A stretch of 64,000 nucleotides of DNA, from the NCBI GenBank assembly GCA_041567315.1, contig JBFGCA010000003.1:35122-99121 (forward strand), given 5' to 3'. Below are positions 7,774 through 15,745 of the stretch, in pieces. Position numbers and translations under genes: made by a program. The stretch comes from JBFGCA01 sp041567315. Lineage in GTDB: Bacteria; Acidobacteriota; Thermoanaerobaculia; Multivoradales; JAHEKO01. The notes under the pieces are model-generated. The model was not told the DNA's origin and did no database searches. It saw only the letters and a list, made by a program, of their open reading frames with translations. Each line of letters begins with the position of its first letter. Position 1 is the stretch's first letter.

Positions 7774-8622
7774 TCACGGCTTGCGGAAGCTCGTCACGGT
7801 CCGCAGGAGGTCGTGCAGGTAGGGCGCGCCGATGCTGGCCAGCAGGCCGGTCAGCAGCGAGCCGATGAACTGGTAGAGAAACTCCAGCAGGGTCGGCTTG
7901 GGCTGCGTCCAGATGGCGCCGACGCCGAAGTCCACCTCGCTGCGGAAACGGTCGAGCTCGGCTGCCCACGCCGCCCGGTCTCTGCCGAGGGCGGCGTGGT
8001 CTGTTTCTGCGCTCGGGCTCGGGTTCGCGGCCGGCGGCTCCGGGGTCGCCGGCGGATCCAGCGACCCTGCTGCCGCGGCCGGAGTGGCGGGCGGCTCCAT
8101 CTCTTCGCCGTTCTCCTCCTGCCCCTCGGCCTGCTCCAGGACCTTGGCCACGTACTCGTCGGAGCTGAACTTGGTCCGCAGCTCGCCGTTCTCGTAGAGC
8201 GTCTGCCAGATGGTGAAGGCGTTGACGTTGAGCAGCAGGCAGAGCGCCGTGCCGCAAGCCAGGGTCAGGTTCTTCATGCGCTTCTCGAAGGCGAAGTCGA
8301 GGGCCGACTTGTGAACCGCCAGGCGGGCCGCGAGGTCGGAGAGGTCGAGCCTCGAATTGATCTTTTGGAGGATCGGCTTGAGATTATTGGGGTCGAGCAG
8401 CTCGCCGCCGACGTTGCGCCAGTCGATGCCGCCGAGGGCCGACTCCAGTTTCTTGAGGGTCATGCCGGGCAGCGGGAGCAGCACCCGCTCCAGCTCGCGG
8501 CGGAAGTTCTGGCTGTAGTACTGCACGTGGTTCTTCACCACGCTGGTCAGGCTCTTGATGAGGAACGAGAGCAGCAGCATGACCACCGCGAAGCCGATGA
8601 CGGTGTCGATGAGCGTCAGCAT
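7774..8622 (-). CDS. Membrane protein of unknown function
   Basis: I do not recognise the family. The 282 residues have an N-terminal transmembrane helix (about 5-25), a soluble part with amphipathic helices, a second helix near 118-137 (LTLACGTALCLLLNVNAF), a Pro/Ala/Glu-rich low-complexity stretch (about 175-210), and a last hydrophobic helix near 245-270. It starts three bases after the stop of the upstream membrane gene, so the two form an operon and may build one membrane complex. The low-complexity linker suggests a periplasmic or cytoplasmic tether. Confidence 0.7.
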   Translation of the reverse strand: MLTLIDTVIGFAVVMLLLSFLIKSLTSVVKNHVQYYSQNFRRELERVLLPLPGMTLKKLESALGGIDWRNVGGELLDPNNLKPILQKINSRLDLSDLAARLAVHKSALDFAFEKRMKNLTLACGTALCLLLNVNAFTIWQTLYENGELRTKFSSDEYVAKVLEQAEGQEENGEEMEPPATPAAAAGSLDPPATPEPPAANPSPSAETDHAALGRDRAAWAAELDRFRSEVDFGVGAIWTQPKPTLLEFLYQFIGSLLTGLLASIGAPYLHDLLRTVTSFRKP

Positions 8623-8625
8623 GGC

Positions 8626-9153
8626 TCAGCCCTCCTCGCCCGACGCCGGAGCGACGGCGTCGATCGGAGTCGGTGGCCGGCCTGTGGGTGGACCGGCGCA
8701 GGCGCGGGTCGGGGGAGCGGCCATCAGACCGTTCTGCGAGAAGGGGCCGGCGCCGAACGCGAACAGCAGCAGCGGCACGGTGACGGCCAGCGCCAGGTAG
8801 AGGCGGCGGTAGCCGTCCAGCTCGACGAGGGGCTTCAGCGCGCCGGCCACCGGCTCGGCCAGCGCGAGCTGCGGGTAGGCGCCGGCCAGGCTGTCCGCCG
8901 CCGGCAACAGAGCGAGATACAGCACCAGCCAGAGGGTGGCCAGCACCGCGATCGTCCAGCTCACACGGATCGGCGTCGACCAGTGATGGAACCCCTTGCC
9001 GCCCCGCCAGGCCGCGAGCGAGATCGCCAGCAGCGCCACCAGGCTCCACGCCAGGCGGCCGGCGCCGGCGACCAGTGCGCCGGCGATGGCCAGCGCCACC
9101 AGGGCGGCGGCGAGCCGTTGCCAGATGGACCAGGTCCTCCAGATCATCGTCAC
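8626..9153 (-). CDS. Polytopic membrane protein of unknown function
   Basis: First gene of a two-gene operon. The 175 residues contain about five hydrophobic segments (near 13-30, 32-48, 63-82, 90-108 and 118-135) with short loops and a Pro-rich, Cys-containing tail. There is no enzyme motif. A GGGAGGTG Shine-Dalgarno precedes the ATG. Only its pairing with the downstream 282-residue protein hints at function. Confidence 0.65.
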   Translation of the reverse strand: MTMIWRTWSIWQRLAAALVALAIAGALVAGAGRLAWSLVALLAISLAAWRGGKGFHHWSTPIRVSWTIAVLATLWLVLYLALLPAADSLAGAYPQLALAEPVAGALKPLVELDGYRRLYLALAVTVPLLLFAFGAGPFSQNGLMAAPPTRACAGPPTGRPPTPIDAVAPASGEEG

Positions 9154-9306
9154 CTCCCGGGTCTCGACGACCCTGCCGCGGCCGCCCGGGACGGGCAGCC
9201 GAGCGTAGTGCTTTGAGAGCTGGGGGCCATCTTAGCCCGGGCGGGACGACCCGGACGCCCCCGCCGGCCTCCGCCCGGTCCGGCCGAGGGCCCGACAGCC
9301 GGGGAT

Positions 9307-9336
9307 TTGACTAGAGGGCCGGGCTGGTACCAGACT
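9307..9336 (+). promoter_or_regulatory. promoter of the orphan antitoxin gene
   Basis: TTGACT (9307-9312), an 18-base spacer and CAGACT (9331-9336), then GTAGGGG and the ATG at 9344. Arrangement and distances are the same as in the paralogous locus at 18124-18153, which supports both and implies a leaderless mRNA. Confidence 0.5.
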
Positions 9337-9343
9337 GTAGGGG

Positions 9344-9634
9344 ATGGCCAAGCGGGACGCTCGCGCCTGGCGGCTCAACCGGGACTTGCAGACCTCGCTC
9401 GAGGAGATGGCGCGGCGGCGGCAGATGACCGTCGCCGAGCTGCTGGAGCGGATCAACCAGGAGTGGCTGGCCGAGACGGCCGGCCGCAGACCGGGCCTGG
9501 CCCAGGCGTCCCGGCGCGCGGCGGGTGACCTGGTGGAGGCCGTCCGCGGCGAGGAGCGGCGCCGGGCCGCCGTGGCCCGCCCGCGGCCTCCCAGGCGGCC
9601 GCGAACCCGCCGCGGCCACGCGCCGGAGGAGTAG
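9344..9634 (+). CDS. Orphan ribbon-helix-helix-type antitoxin
   Basis: A 96-residue protein closely resembling the antitoxin at 18161: both start MAK, then share W-R-L/V-x-RDL-x-SLEEMAR-R, an MTVAELLERI / VSVGKLLEQI helix and a conserved EEW/QEW. This pattern suits the DNA-binding domain of CopG/Arc-like antitoxins. The C-terminus is Arg/Pro-rich and diverges, where the intact system would bind its PIN toxin. No PIN gene follows; the next gene is convergent. It is probably a solitary remnant or a stand-alone regulator. Confidence 0.65.
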   Translation: MAKRDARAWRLNRDLQTSLEEMARRRQMTVAELLERINQEWLAETAGRRPGLAQASRRAAGDLVEAVRGEERRRAAVARPRPPRRPRTRRGHAPEE

Positions 9635-9694
9635 CGCCACCGGGTCCCCACTGCGGGGAGGGGGCCAGCGAGGGGCCCACTGTGGACGTGCGGG

Positions 9695-10291
9695 CTAGCG
9701 AGGTGCGCCCACCGCCACGACGTAGACCGGCTCGTGGTTCCGCGACAGGCCCAGCCCCTTGCGCAGCCTGGCCTTCCAGAACGCCCCGACCGCCACTCCG
9801 CCCAGCCCCAGCGCAACGGCCTCGAGGAGCAGGTTCTGGGCCGCGTGGCCGGCCTCCAGGTAGACGTAGCGGTAAGCGTCGGCTTTGCCGTATCTGCGCG
9901 CCGTCCGCTCGAACACCGCCGCGAACACGAAGACCGCCGGCGCCTCGAGAATCAGCTCCTGCTCGACGGCCGCGTCGTAGATCAGCCGCCGCGCGTCGGC
10001 GCCGGGCAGACGTTTCAGCCGATGGCCGTCCGGGTCGTAGTGGAAGAGCCCGTCCGCGGTCGCCACGTACGTTTCGAGCGGCCGCAGCCCGCCGGCCGAC
10101 GGCGCCGTCCGGTCCCCCTCCTCGTTGGTCACTCCCTGCGCCGCCCAGAGGAGCTGCGACAGGTCGGCGGCGCTGAGCGCGCGTGCCGCGAACTCCCGCA
10201 CCGACCGCCGGTGGGCCAGCGTGTGCTCGAGCGAGGTGCGCCCCCGGGTCCGCGGTGGTGGCAGTCGAGTCCAGTTCTTCCGGGGTGACAT
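9695..10291 (-). CDS. SagB/ThcOx-family nitroreductase-like oxidoreductase
   Basis: Predicted FMN-dependent oxidoreductase of the family whose members include SagB/ThcOx azoline dehydrogenases. The 198-residue protein has the family signature: RRSVREFA near the start (FMN phosphate contact), LSQLLWAAQGVT, APSAGGLRPLETYV, then YLEAGHAAQNLLLEAVALGLG and a C-terminal VGAPR. It has only the oxidoreductase domain. The gene is divergent from the asparagine-synthetase homologue, with a shared 91-bp promoter region, so both may belong to one pathway. An ordinary nitroreductase is possible. A GGAG site precedes the ATG. Confidence 0.85.
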   Translation of the reverse strand: MSPRKNWTRLPPPRTRGRTSLEHTLAHRRSVREFAARALSAADLSQLLWAAQGVTNEEGDRTAPSAGGLRPLETYVATADGLFHYDPDGHRLKRLPGADARRLIYDAAVEQELILEAPAVFVFAAVFERTARRYGKADAYRYVYLEAGHAAQNLLLEAVALGLGGVAVGAFWKARLRKGLGLSRNHEPVYVVAVGAPR

Positions 10292-10339
10292 CGCTCACTC
10301 CGCAGGGCGCCGGTACCAGGATACTCATTCGACCCTGCC

Positions 10340-10345
10340 TATAAT
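10340..10345 (+). promoter_or_regulatory. -10 box of the asparagine-synthetase-like operon
   Basis: A perfect TATAAT lies 37 bases before the GTG start at 10383, in the intergenic space shared with the divergent SagB-type gene. A GAGGGAGA Shine-Dalgarno lies between it and the start. No good -35 box is visible. Confidence 0.5.
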
Positions 10346-10382
10346 CCGCTGCGACAGTCAACCCGTCCCGAGGGAGATTCCC

Positions 10383-11726
10383 GTGGCCACACCCCTGCAC
10401 CGCGTCGTCAACCTGATCGATCCCGCGACCCAGGCCCTGGGGGCGGTCCCGCTTGCCACTGCCGAGGAGCTGCTGGTCCGCCGGCCGGAGGAGCTGGAGC
10501 GGCTGCCGGGGTCGTTCGCCCTGGTGGCGCGCGACGGCGAGCGGGTGCTGATGGCGCGCAGCCTGGACCGGCCGTTGCGCTACTTCCTGGCCAAGGAGCC
10601 GGACGGGCCGATGCTGGTGGTGGCCGAGCGCATCGACCAGATCCGCGACTTCCTGGCCGGCGAGGGCTACGCGCATCAGTTCCACCCCAGCTACACGCGG
10701 ATGGTGCCGGCGCACCACGTGACGACGCTGCGGCTGATCGGCTGTCCCGACCCCAATCCGACCCACCGGCGGTTCTTCGCGCCGCCGCGGGCGAGCGGCC
10801 CCGCCGATCTGGACGCGATCGGGGCGGCCTACGTCGGCGCCCTCTACGAGGAGGTGCGGCGGTGGGCGGCGCGGCTCGACGCCGGGGAGCCGATCGGCGT
10901 CCTCTTCTCGGGCGGGGTAGACAGCGGTGCGGTCCTCTTGTGCGTCGAGCGGGCGCTGCTCGATCTCGGTCAGAGCCCGGCGCGGCTCAAGGCGTTCACG
11001 CTGTCGGTGGAAGGCTCGGGTGCGGATCTCGAACAGGCGCGCGAGTTCCTGTGCCGCACCGACCGCGAGATGCTCCACGAGGCCGTCGAGGTGGGGGAGG
11101 GCGATCTCGATCCTTTCGAGGCGGTGCGGGTCATCGAGGACTACAAGCCGCTCGACGTCGAGTGCGCCACCGTCGCCCTGGCCCTGCTGCGCGGCATCCG
11201 CGAGCGCTACCCCGACTGGCGGTACCTGGCCGACGGCGACGGCGGCGACGAGAACCTCAAGGACTACCCGGTCGAGGAGAACCCGGAGCTCACCATCCGC
11301 AGCGTGGTCAACAACTCGATGCTCTACCAGGAGGGCTGGGGGGTGGAGGCCGTCAAGCACTCGCTGACCTACAGCGGCGGCTTCAGCCGCTCGTGCGTGC
11401 GCACCTTTGCGCCGCTGCGGCGCTATGGCTTCCAGGGCTTCAGCCCGCTCACCCGGCCGGCGGTCGTCCGGGTCGCCGAGGCGATCCGGTTCGACGAGCT
11501 GACCCGCGGCTCGACCGCGGCGCTCTACCGGCTCAAGGGCGAGATCGTCCGCCGCGGCATGAAGGCGCTGTTCGACCTCGACTTCCCGGTCTTCGAGAAG
11601 CGCCGCTTCCAGCACGGCGCGCTCGGCGGCGAGCTGTTCGCGCGCCGGTTCGGTGCCGACGGCGAACGCTACCGGGAGTACTTCGCCGAGCTGCATCGCG
11701 CCGCGCCGCGGGCGGCCTCCGCCTGA
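10383..11726 (+). CDS. Asparagine-synthetase homologue without N-terminal catalytic Cys
   Basis: Predicted ATP-dependent amide- or amidine-forming enzyme. The C-terminal half keeps the adenylating PP-loop (SGGVDSG, residues 176-182) and a LADGDGGDE motif. The N-terminal 130 residues resemble the Ntn glutaminase fold (PGSFALVARDGERVLMARSLDRPLRYF), but the GTG start leads into ATPLHRVVN with no Cys at position 2. Glutamine hydrolysis is therefore not expected, as in beta-lactam synthetase and lasso-peptide cyclases. At 447 residues it is shorter than AsnB. It is followed within 13 bases by a radical SAM gene and then a flavoprotein, suggesting a three-gene biosynthetic operon. The substrate is unknown. 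Confidence 0.85.
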   Translation: MATPLHRVVNLIDPATQALGAVPLATAEELLVRRPEELERLPGSFALVARDGERVLMARSLDRPLRYFLAKEPDGPMLVVAERIDQIRDFLAGEGYAHQFHPSYTRMVPAHHVTTLRLIGCPDPNPTHRRFFAPPRASGPADLDAIGAAYVGALYEEVRRWAARLDAGEPIGVLFSGGVDSGAVLLCVERALLDLGQSPARLKAFTLSVEGSGADLEQAREFLCRTDREMLHEAVEVGEGDLDPFEAVRVIEDYKPLDVECATVALALLRGIRERYPDWRYLADGDGGDENLKDYPVEENPELTIRSVVNNSMLYQEGWGVEAVKHSLTYSGGFSRSCVRTFAPLRRYGFQGFSPLTRPAVVRVAEAIRFDELTRGSTAALYRLKGEIVRRGMKALFDLDFPVFEKRRFQHGALGGELFARRFGADGERYREYFAELHRAAPRAASA

Positions 11727-11739
11727 TCGCGGCGACGAC

Positions 11740-12744
11740 GTGCCGCCGACCCGGACGAGCGCCGCGGGCGAGGACCGCCGCGTCCGCGCCCTGCGCCCTC
11801 CCAAGCCGGCCGTCGACCTCACCCGGCCGCTCGGCGTGCTGGTCGACAAGGAGCGCGGCGCCGCCGGTCCGCCGGTCGACTGCGTCACCGTCTTCCTGGC
11901 CGGGCGCGAGTGCCCGTTCACCTGCGTGTTCTGCGATCTGTGGCGGCACACCACCGACGGGCCGACCCCGGCGGGCGCCATCCCCCGGCAGCTCCGCCTG
12001 GCGCTGGAGGAGATCGGCGGGCTGCCGCCCGGGGCCCGTCTCAAGCTCTACAACGCCAGCAACTTCTTCGACGAGCTGGCGGTGCCGGGCGCCGACGACG
12101 ACGAGATCCTGGGGCTCTGCGCGGGCGCGGCGCGCGTGGTCGTCGAGTGTCATCCGAAGCTGGTGGGGCGGCGGTGCTTCGAGTTCGCGGCGCGGCTCGG
12201 GGGCGAGCTGGAGGTGGCGATGGGTCTCGAAACGGTCCACCCCGAGGCGCTGCCGCGGCTCAACAAGAGGATGACCGTCGAAGACTTCGACCGGGCGGCG
12301 CGGCGGCTCACCGGGCGCGGCATCGCCGTGCGGGCGTTCGTGCTGATCGGGGTGCCGTTCGTGCCCTTCGACGATCAGGTGGAGTGGGCGGTCCGCTCGG
12401 TGGAGCACGCCCTGGAGGCGGGCGCCGGGGTGGTCTCGCTGATTCCGGTCCGCGGCGGCAACGGCGAGCTCGAACGGCTGGCCGCGGCGGGAGAGTTCCG
12501 CGAGCCGCGGCTGGATGAGGTCGAGGAGGCGTTCGAGCGGGCGCTCGCAGGAGCGCTGGATAGGGCACCGGACGGGGCGCTTGGCGGGGGCAGGGGAGTC
12601 GTCCAGCTCGACGTCTGGGACCTGGAGCGGCTCGGCGGTTGTCCGGGCTGCGCGGAGCGGCGCCGCGACCGCCTGGCGCGGATGGCCCTCAGCGGCGAGA
12701 TCGAGCCGCGGGTCGGCTGTCCGGTCTGCGGTGGGGGCGGCTGA
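11740..12744 (+). CDS. Radical SAM protein with C-terminal zinc-ribbon-like motif
   Basis: Predicted radical S-adenosylmethionine enzyme. The 334-residue product has the cluster-binding CX3CX2C at Cys58, Cys62 and Cys65 (CPFTCVFC). A KLYNASNFFDE segment follows, then GLETVHPEALPRLNKRMTVEDF, as in the Elp3/TIGR01210-like radical SAM group. A C-terminal CPGC ... CPVC pair could bind zinc or a second cluster. The GTG at 11740 is chosen because it follows the preceding gene by 13 bases and upstream sequence lies within that gene. The next gene starts one base after its stop, so co-translation is likely. No precursor peptide is visible next to it. Confidence 0.88.
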   Translation: MPPTRTSAAGEDRRVRALRPPKPAVDLTRPLGVLVDKERGAAGPPVDCVTVFLAGRECPFTCVFCDLWRHTTDGPTPAGAIPRQLRLALEEIGGLPPGARLKLYNASNFFDELAVPGADDDEILGLCAGAARVVVECHPKLVGRRCFEFAARLGGELEVAMGLETVHPEALPRLNKRMTVEDFDRAARRLTGRGIAVRAFVLIGVPFVPFDDQVEWAVRSVEHALEAGAGVVSLIPVRGGNGELERLAAAGEFREPRLDEVEEAFERALAGALDRAPDGALGGGRGVVQLDVWDLERLGGCPGCAERRRDRLARMALSGEIEPRVGCPVCGGGG

Positions 12745-12745
12745 G

Positions 12746-14323
12746 ATGGCCGACCGGTTCGACGTCGCGGTGGTGGGCTCGGGCTTCGCCGGCTCGATCC
12801 TGGCGCGCGCCCTGGCCAGCGCCGGCCGGCGGGTGGCGCTGGTCGAGCGCGCCCGCCATCCCCGCTTCGCCCTCGGCGAGTCGTCGACCCCGCTCGCCGC
12901 CATCGCGCTCGAGCGCCTCGCCCACGCCCACGACATGCCCGACCTGCTCGACCTGGCGAGCTACGGCCGCTGGCTGCGCCGCCATCCGGAGCTGCGGCGC
13001 GGGCTCAAGCGCGGCTTCACCTTCTACCCGCATCGCGCCGGCGAGCCCTACGCCAACGGGCCGCGCAACGAGGCGCGGCTGCTGGTGGCGGCGAGCCCCG
13101 ACGACGAAGTGGCCGACAGCCACTGGCTGCGCGCCGACGTCGACGCCGAGTTGGTGCGCCGCGCCGTCGCCGTCGGCGTCGACTACCGTGACCGCACTGA
13201 ACTGCGCGAAGCGGAGATCTCCGCGGCCGGCGTGCGGCTACGGGGCAGCCGGGAAGGCGATCCGCTCTCGATCGCCAGCGAGTTCGTGGTCGACGCCACC
13301 GGCGGCGCCGACTTCCTGGCCCGGCACCTGGAGCTCCCGTCGCGCCTCGACCGGGTGCCGTTCGCGAGCCGGCTGGTGGCCGCCCACTTCGAGGGCGTCC
13401 GGCCCTTCGCCGAGGTCGCCGCGGCCGCCGGGGCCGAGCTGCCCTCCGGCCCGTACCCGGACGACCTCGCCGCCGTGCACCACCTGACCGATCTCGGCTG
13501 GCTCTACGCCCTGCGCTTCGACCACGGCGTCACCAGCGCCGGCTTCGTCGTCGATTCGGCGAGGGCCACCAGGCTCGGCTTCGACTTCGACGCCGGAGAC
13601 CCGGCCGGAACCTGGCACCGCCTGCTCGAACGCTACCCCTCGCTCCGCGGCCAGTTCGCCGGGGCCGGGCCGCGCGGCGCGATCGCCGTCACCCCGCGCC
13701 TGCAGCGCCGGCTGGGCGCCGCCGCAGGTCCGCGCTGGGCGCTGCTCCCGCACTCGTTCGCCTTCTTCGACCCCCTGTTCTCGACCGGCATCGCCTGGAG
13801 CCTGCTGGGCGTCGAGCGCCTCGCCGCGCTGCTGGCCGACGGCCTCCCCGACGTCGCCGGCCTCCGGGCCTACGAGACGCTCCTCGCCGACGAAGCCGAG
13901 CACCTGCAGGCCCTTCTCGCCAGCGCCTACCGCCGCTTCGAGGACTTCGGCGCCTTCACCTCGGTGGCCCTGGTCTACTTCGCCGCCGCCAGCTTCAACG
14001 AGGTCCGCCAGCGCCTCCTGCCGCCGCCCGAGGGCCTCCCTTCCTGGGCCTGGGACGGCTTCCTCGGCGCCCGCGATCCGCTGCTCCAGCGGCTCGCGCG
14101 AGACGCCGCCACCGCCGGCCCCGACTCCTCCCGCTCGATCCGCGACGCCATCGCCCCGCGCAACGTCGCCGGCCTCGCCGATCCCGCCCGCCACAACCTC
14201 TACCCGGTCGACCTCGACGAACTGGTCCGCTATGCCGGCCTCCTCGGCATGACCGCGGCCGAGATGACCGCCGCCTTGCCCCGCCTCCGCGGCCGGACTT
14301 CCCGCCGCGTCGTCGCCGGCTAG
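12746..14323 (+). CDS. FAD-dependent oxidoreductase of the halogenase-like fold
   Basis: Flavoprotein of 525 residues, third gene of the operon. It has the dinucleotide-binding GSGFAG at 11-16, VALVERARHPRFALGESSTP (the GES-P motif of flavin-dependent halogenases and geranylgeranyl reductases), RADVDAELVRRA, and DATGGADFLAR. The halogenase WxWxIP motif is replaced by GWLYALRF, so canonical tryptophan halogenation is unlikely. Oxidation or hydroxylation of a carrier-bound or small substrate is more plausible. The C-terminal part (LLPHSFAFFDPLFSTGIAWSLLGVERL) matches the conserved FAD-side helix. The ATG begins one base after the radical SAM stop. Confidence 0.85.
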   Translation: MADRFDVAVVGSGFAGSILARALASAGRRVALVERARHPRFALGESSTPLAAIALERLAHAHDMPDLLDLASYGRWLRRHPELRRGLKRGFTFYPHRAGEPYANGPRNEARLLVAASPDDEVADSHWLRADVDAELVRRAVAVGVDYRDRTELREAEISAAGVRLRGSREGDPLSIASEFVVDATGGADFLARHLELPSRLDRVPFASRLVAAHFEGVRPFAEVAAAAGAELPSGPYPDDLAAVHHLTDLGWLYALRFDHGVTSAGFVVDSARATRLGFDFDAGDPAGTWHRLLERYPSLRGQFAGAGPRGAIAVTPRLQRRLGAAAGPRWALLPHSFAFFDPLFSTGIAWSLLGVERLAALLADGLPDVAGLRAYETLLADEAEHLQALLASAYRRFEDFGAFTSVALVYFAAASFNEVRQRLLPPPEGLPSWAWDGFLGARDPLLQRLARDAATAGPDSSRSIRDAIAPRNVAGLADPARHNLYPVDLDELVRYAGLLGMTAAEMTAALPRLRGRTSRRVVAG

Positions 14324-14502
14324 CCTGCACTTCTCACCGGGTCGCTCGGCGAGCGGGCGCAGGCGCCTGAAGATGCGGGGCTTACCGACGGAGGGCACCA
14401 CAGGCGTACTCGAAGTACGTCGAGGATGCCCGACCGAGGAAAGTCCCGCAGATTCAGGTGCATCCGCCCGCGCAGCAGGGAGCCGGTGAGAAGTGCAGGC
14501 TA
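14321..14502. repeat. 20-bp perfect inverted repeat between convergent genes
   Basis: The sequence at 14321-14340 (starting TAGCCTGCAC) is the exact reverse complement of 14483-14502 (ending GTGCAGGCTA). The arms include the stop codons of both convergent genes. The 142-base interior holds further imperfect pairing (CTGAAGATGCGGGGCTT near 14367 against AAAGTCCCGCAGATTCAG near 14440), so the whole space could fold into one long hairpin. It may be a bidirectional terminator or a REP/MITE-like element. Confidence 0.75.
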
Positions 14503-15573
14503 GACCGGGCGGATCACTTTCGCCACCCGACCACCGCGGCCGATCTTCACCCGGTAGGCGCGGCCGGCCTGGAATCCGAGCCACGCCTGTTGGTCGGAAG
14601 TCCGGTAGGCGAGCGTCCGGCCGTCGGACGCCGTGAAGTGGACGGTGTAGACGGCGGTGCGCTCTCCCTCCCGTTCCGAGGGCGCCAGCCGCAGCGCCGG
14701 CCATTGAGGCGAGCGCCCCTGATCGCCTGTCTTGGACGTCCGGACGACGCTCCATCGCTCGCGCTCGAAGCGCACCATGTCGCGCCCCGGCGGGCCGCGG
14801 GCCGGCACTTCGCGGCGCACGGTCTGGTACACCGGCCGGTCCTCGTAGACATCCTCGAAGTAGCCGTTGCCGAGGTCGCGGACGCCGACCTTGACCCGTT
14901 CGGTGCCGATCTGGACGTACTCGGTGACGGTGCGGGTGGCTCCTGTGCCGGCGGACTCGTCGAGCAGCCGGGCACCGGCCGGGACCTCGCTGCGGCGGGC
15001 CTCTTCGACCACCGTCTCGACAGCCTCGATATCGATGGTGCGTTGCCAGGAAAAGCCGGTGACGGTGGCGACGCCCTCCTCGCGCGAGCCTCCGAGGTAG
15101 ACGAAGAGCAGCCCCAGCAGCACCAGGACCAGGCACCCGAGGGCCAGCCGCCGCCCGGACCGCCGACGTCCGGTCCGCTGGTAGCGGCGCTTGAGCTCCT
15201 TGCGGCGCGCGGCCGAGGGTCGCTTGCCGGTCGACCGTTGAGTCGCGGCGGCGGGCGCCGCAGCCCGATCCCGGTGCTCGACGACCTGGCGGTGCTCGGC
15301 GCCCTCGCCGGGGGCGCCGCAGCCCGTGCAGTAGTCGGCGTCGGCGCGGTTGTCGCCGCCGCAGAACCCGCACTGCCAGTCAGCCCCGGAGCCGGCCCGC
15401 TTCAGGGCCTCGGCGTCGGTGACCTCGGGGGCGTCCTCGGGGAGGTAGAACTCGACCTCCGGCCCGCGGGGGAATCCGCAGCCGGCGCAGTACTTCTCCG
15501 GACCGCGGTTCGCCCGCCGCCCGCAAGCCGGACAGTCCCAGGCGCCTTCCCGAATGGCCATTGCGGTTCCCAT
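14500..15573 (-). CDS. Zinc-ribbon membrane protein of unknown function
   Basis: Residues near the start hold a four-Cys ribbon (CPACGRR ... CAGCG) and, after an acidic linker, a second (CGFCGGDN ... CTGCG). A basic stretch and one transmembrane helix (RLALGCLVLVLLGLLFVYLG) follow. The rest, about 190 residues, is predicted to be extracytoplasmic and contains TVTEYVQIGTERVKVGVRDLGNGYFEDVYEDRPVY. The topology puts the zinc ribbons inside and the sensor-like part outside. ATG at 15573 is chosen over a GTG three codons upstream. The stop codon lies in the arm of the inverted repeat. The family is not recognised beyond double zinc-ribbon proteins. Confidence 0.75.
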   Translation of the reverse strand: MGTAMAIREGAWDCPACGRRANRGPEKYCAGCGFPRGPEVEFYLPEDAPEVTDAEALKRAGSGADWQCGFCGGDNRADADYCTGCGAPGEGAEHRQVVEHRDRAAAPAAATQRSTGKRPSAARRKELKRRYQRTGRRRSGRRLALGCLVLVLLGLLFVYLGGSREEGVATVTGFSWQRTIDIEAVETVVEEARRSEVPAGARLLDESAGTGATRTVTEYVQIGTERVKVGVRDLGNGYFEDVYEDRPVYQTVRREVPARGPPGRDMVRFERERWSVVRTSKTGDQGRSPQWPALRLAPSEREGERTAVYTVHFTASDGRTLAYRTSDQQAWLGFQAGRAYRVKIGRGGRVAKVIRPV

Positions 15574-15745
15574 GTCCCCCACCAGGTCGTCGCGGGACGG
15601 CCGCAGGCATCTGCCGCAGGGGGGTACCGCGGAAGCCTAGCCGCACTTCCGGCCAGCCGGCGCCACGCGGCCGGGTAGCCCCGTCCCACTCCCGCGGGCT
15701 GGCCGACTGCGGCGTCCGGCTGGCGCTACTGCGTCGCGACGAGCA

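Noticed and set aside
12746..14323. Tryptophan halogenase
   Set aside because: The fold and the GES-P motif are present but the WxWxIP motif is missing, so only a general flavoprotein call is made.
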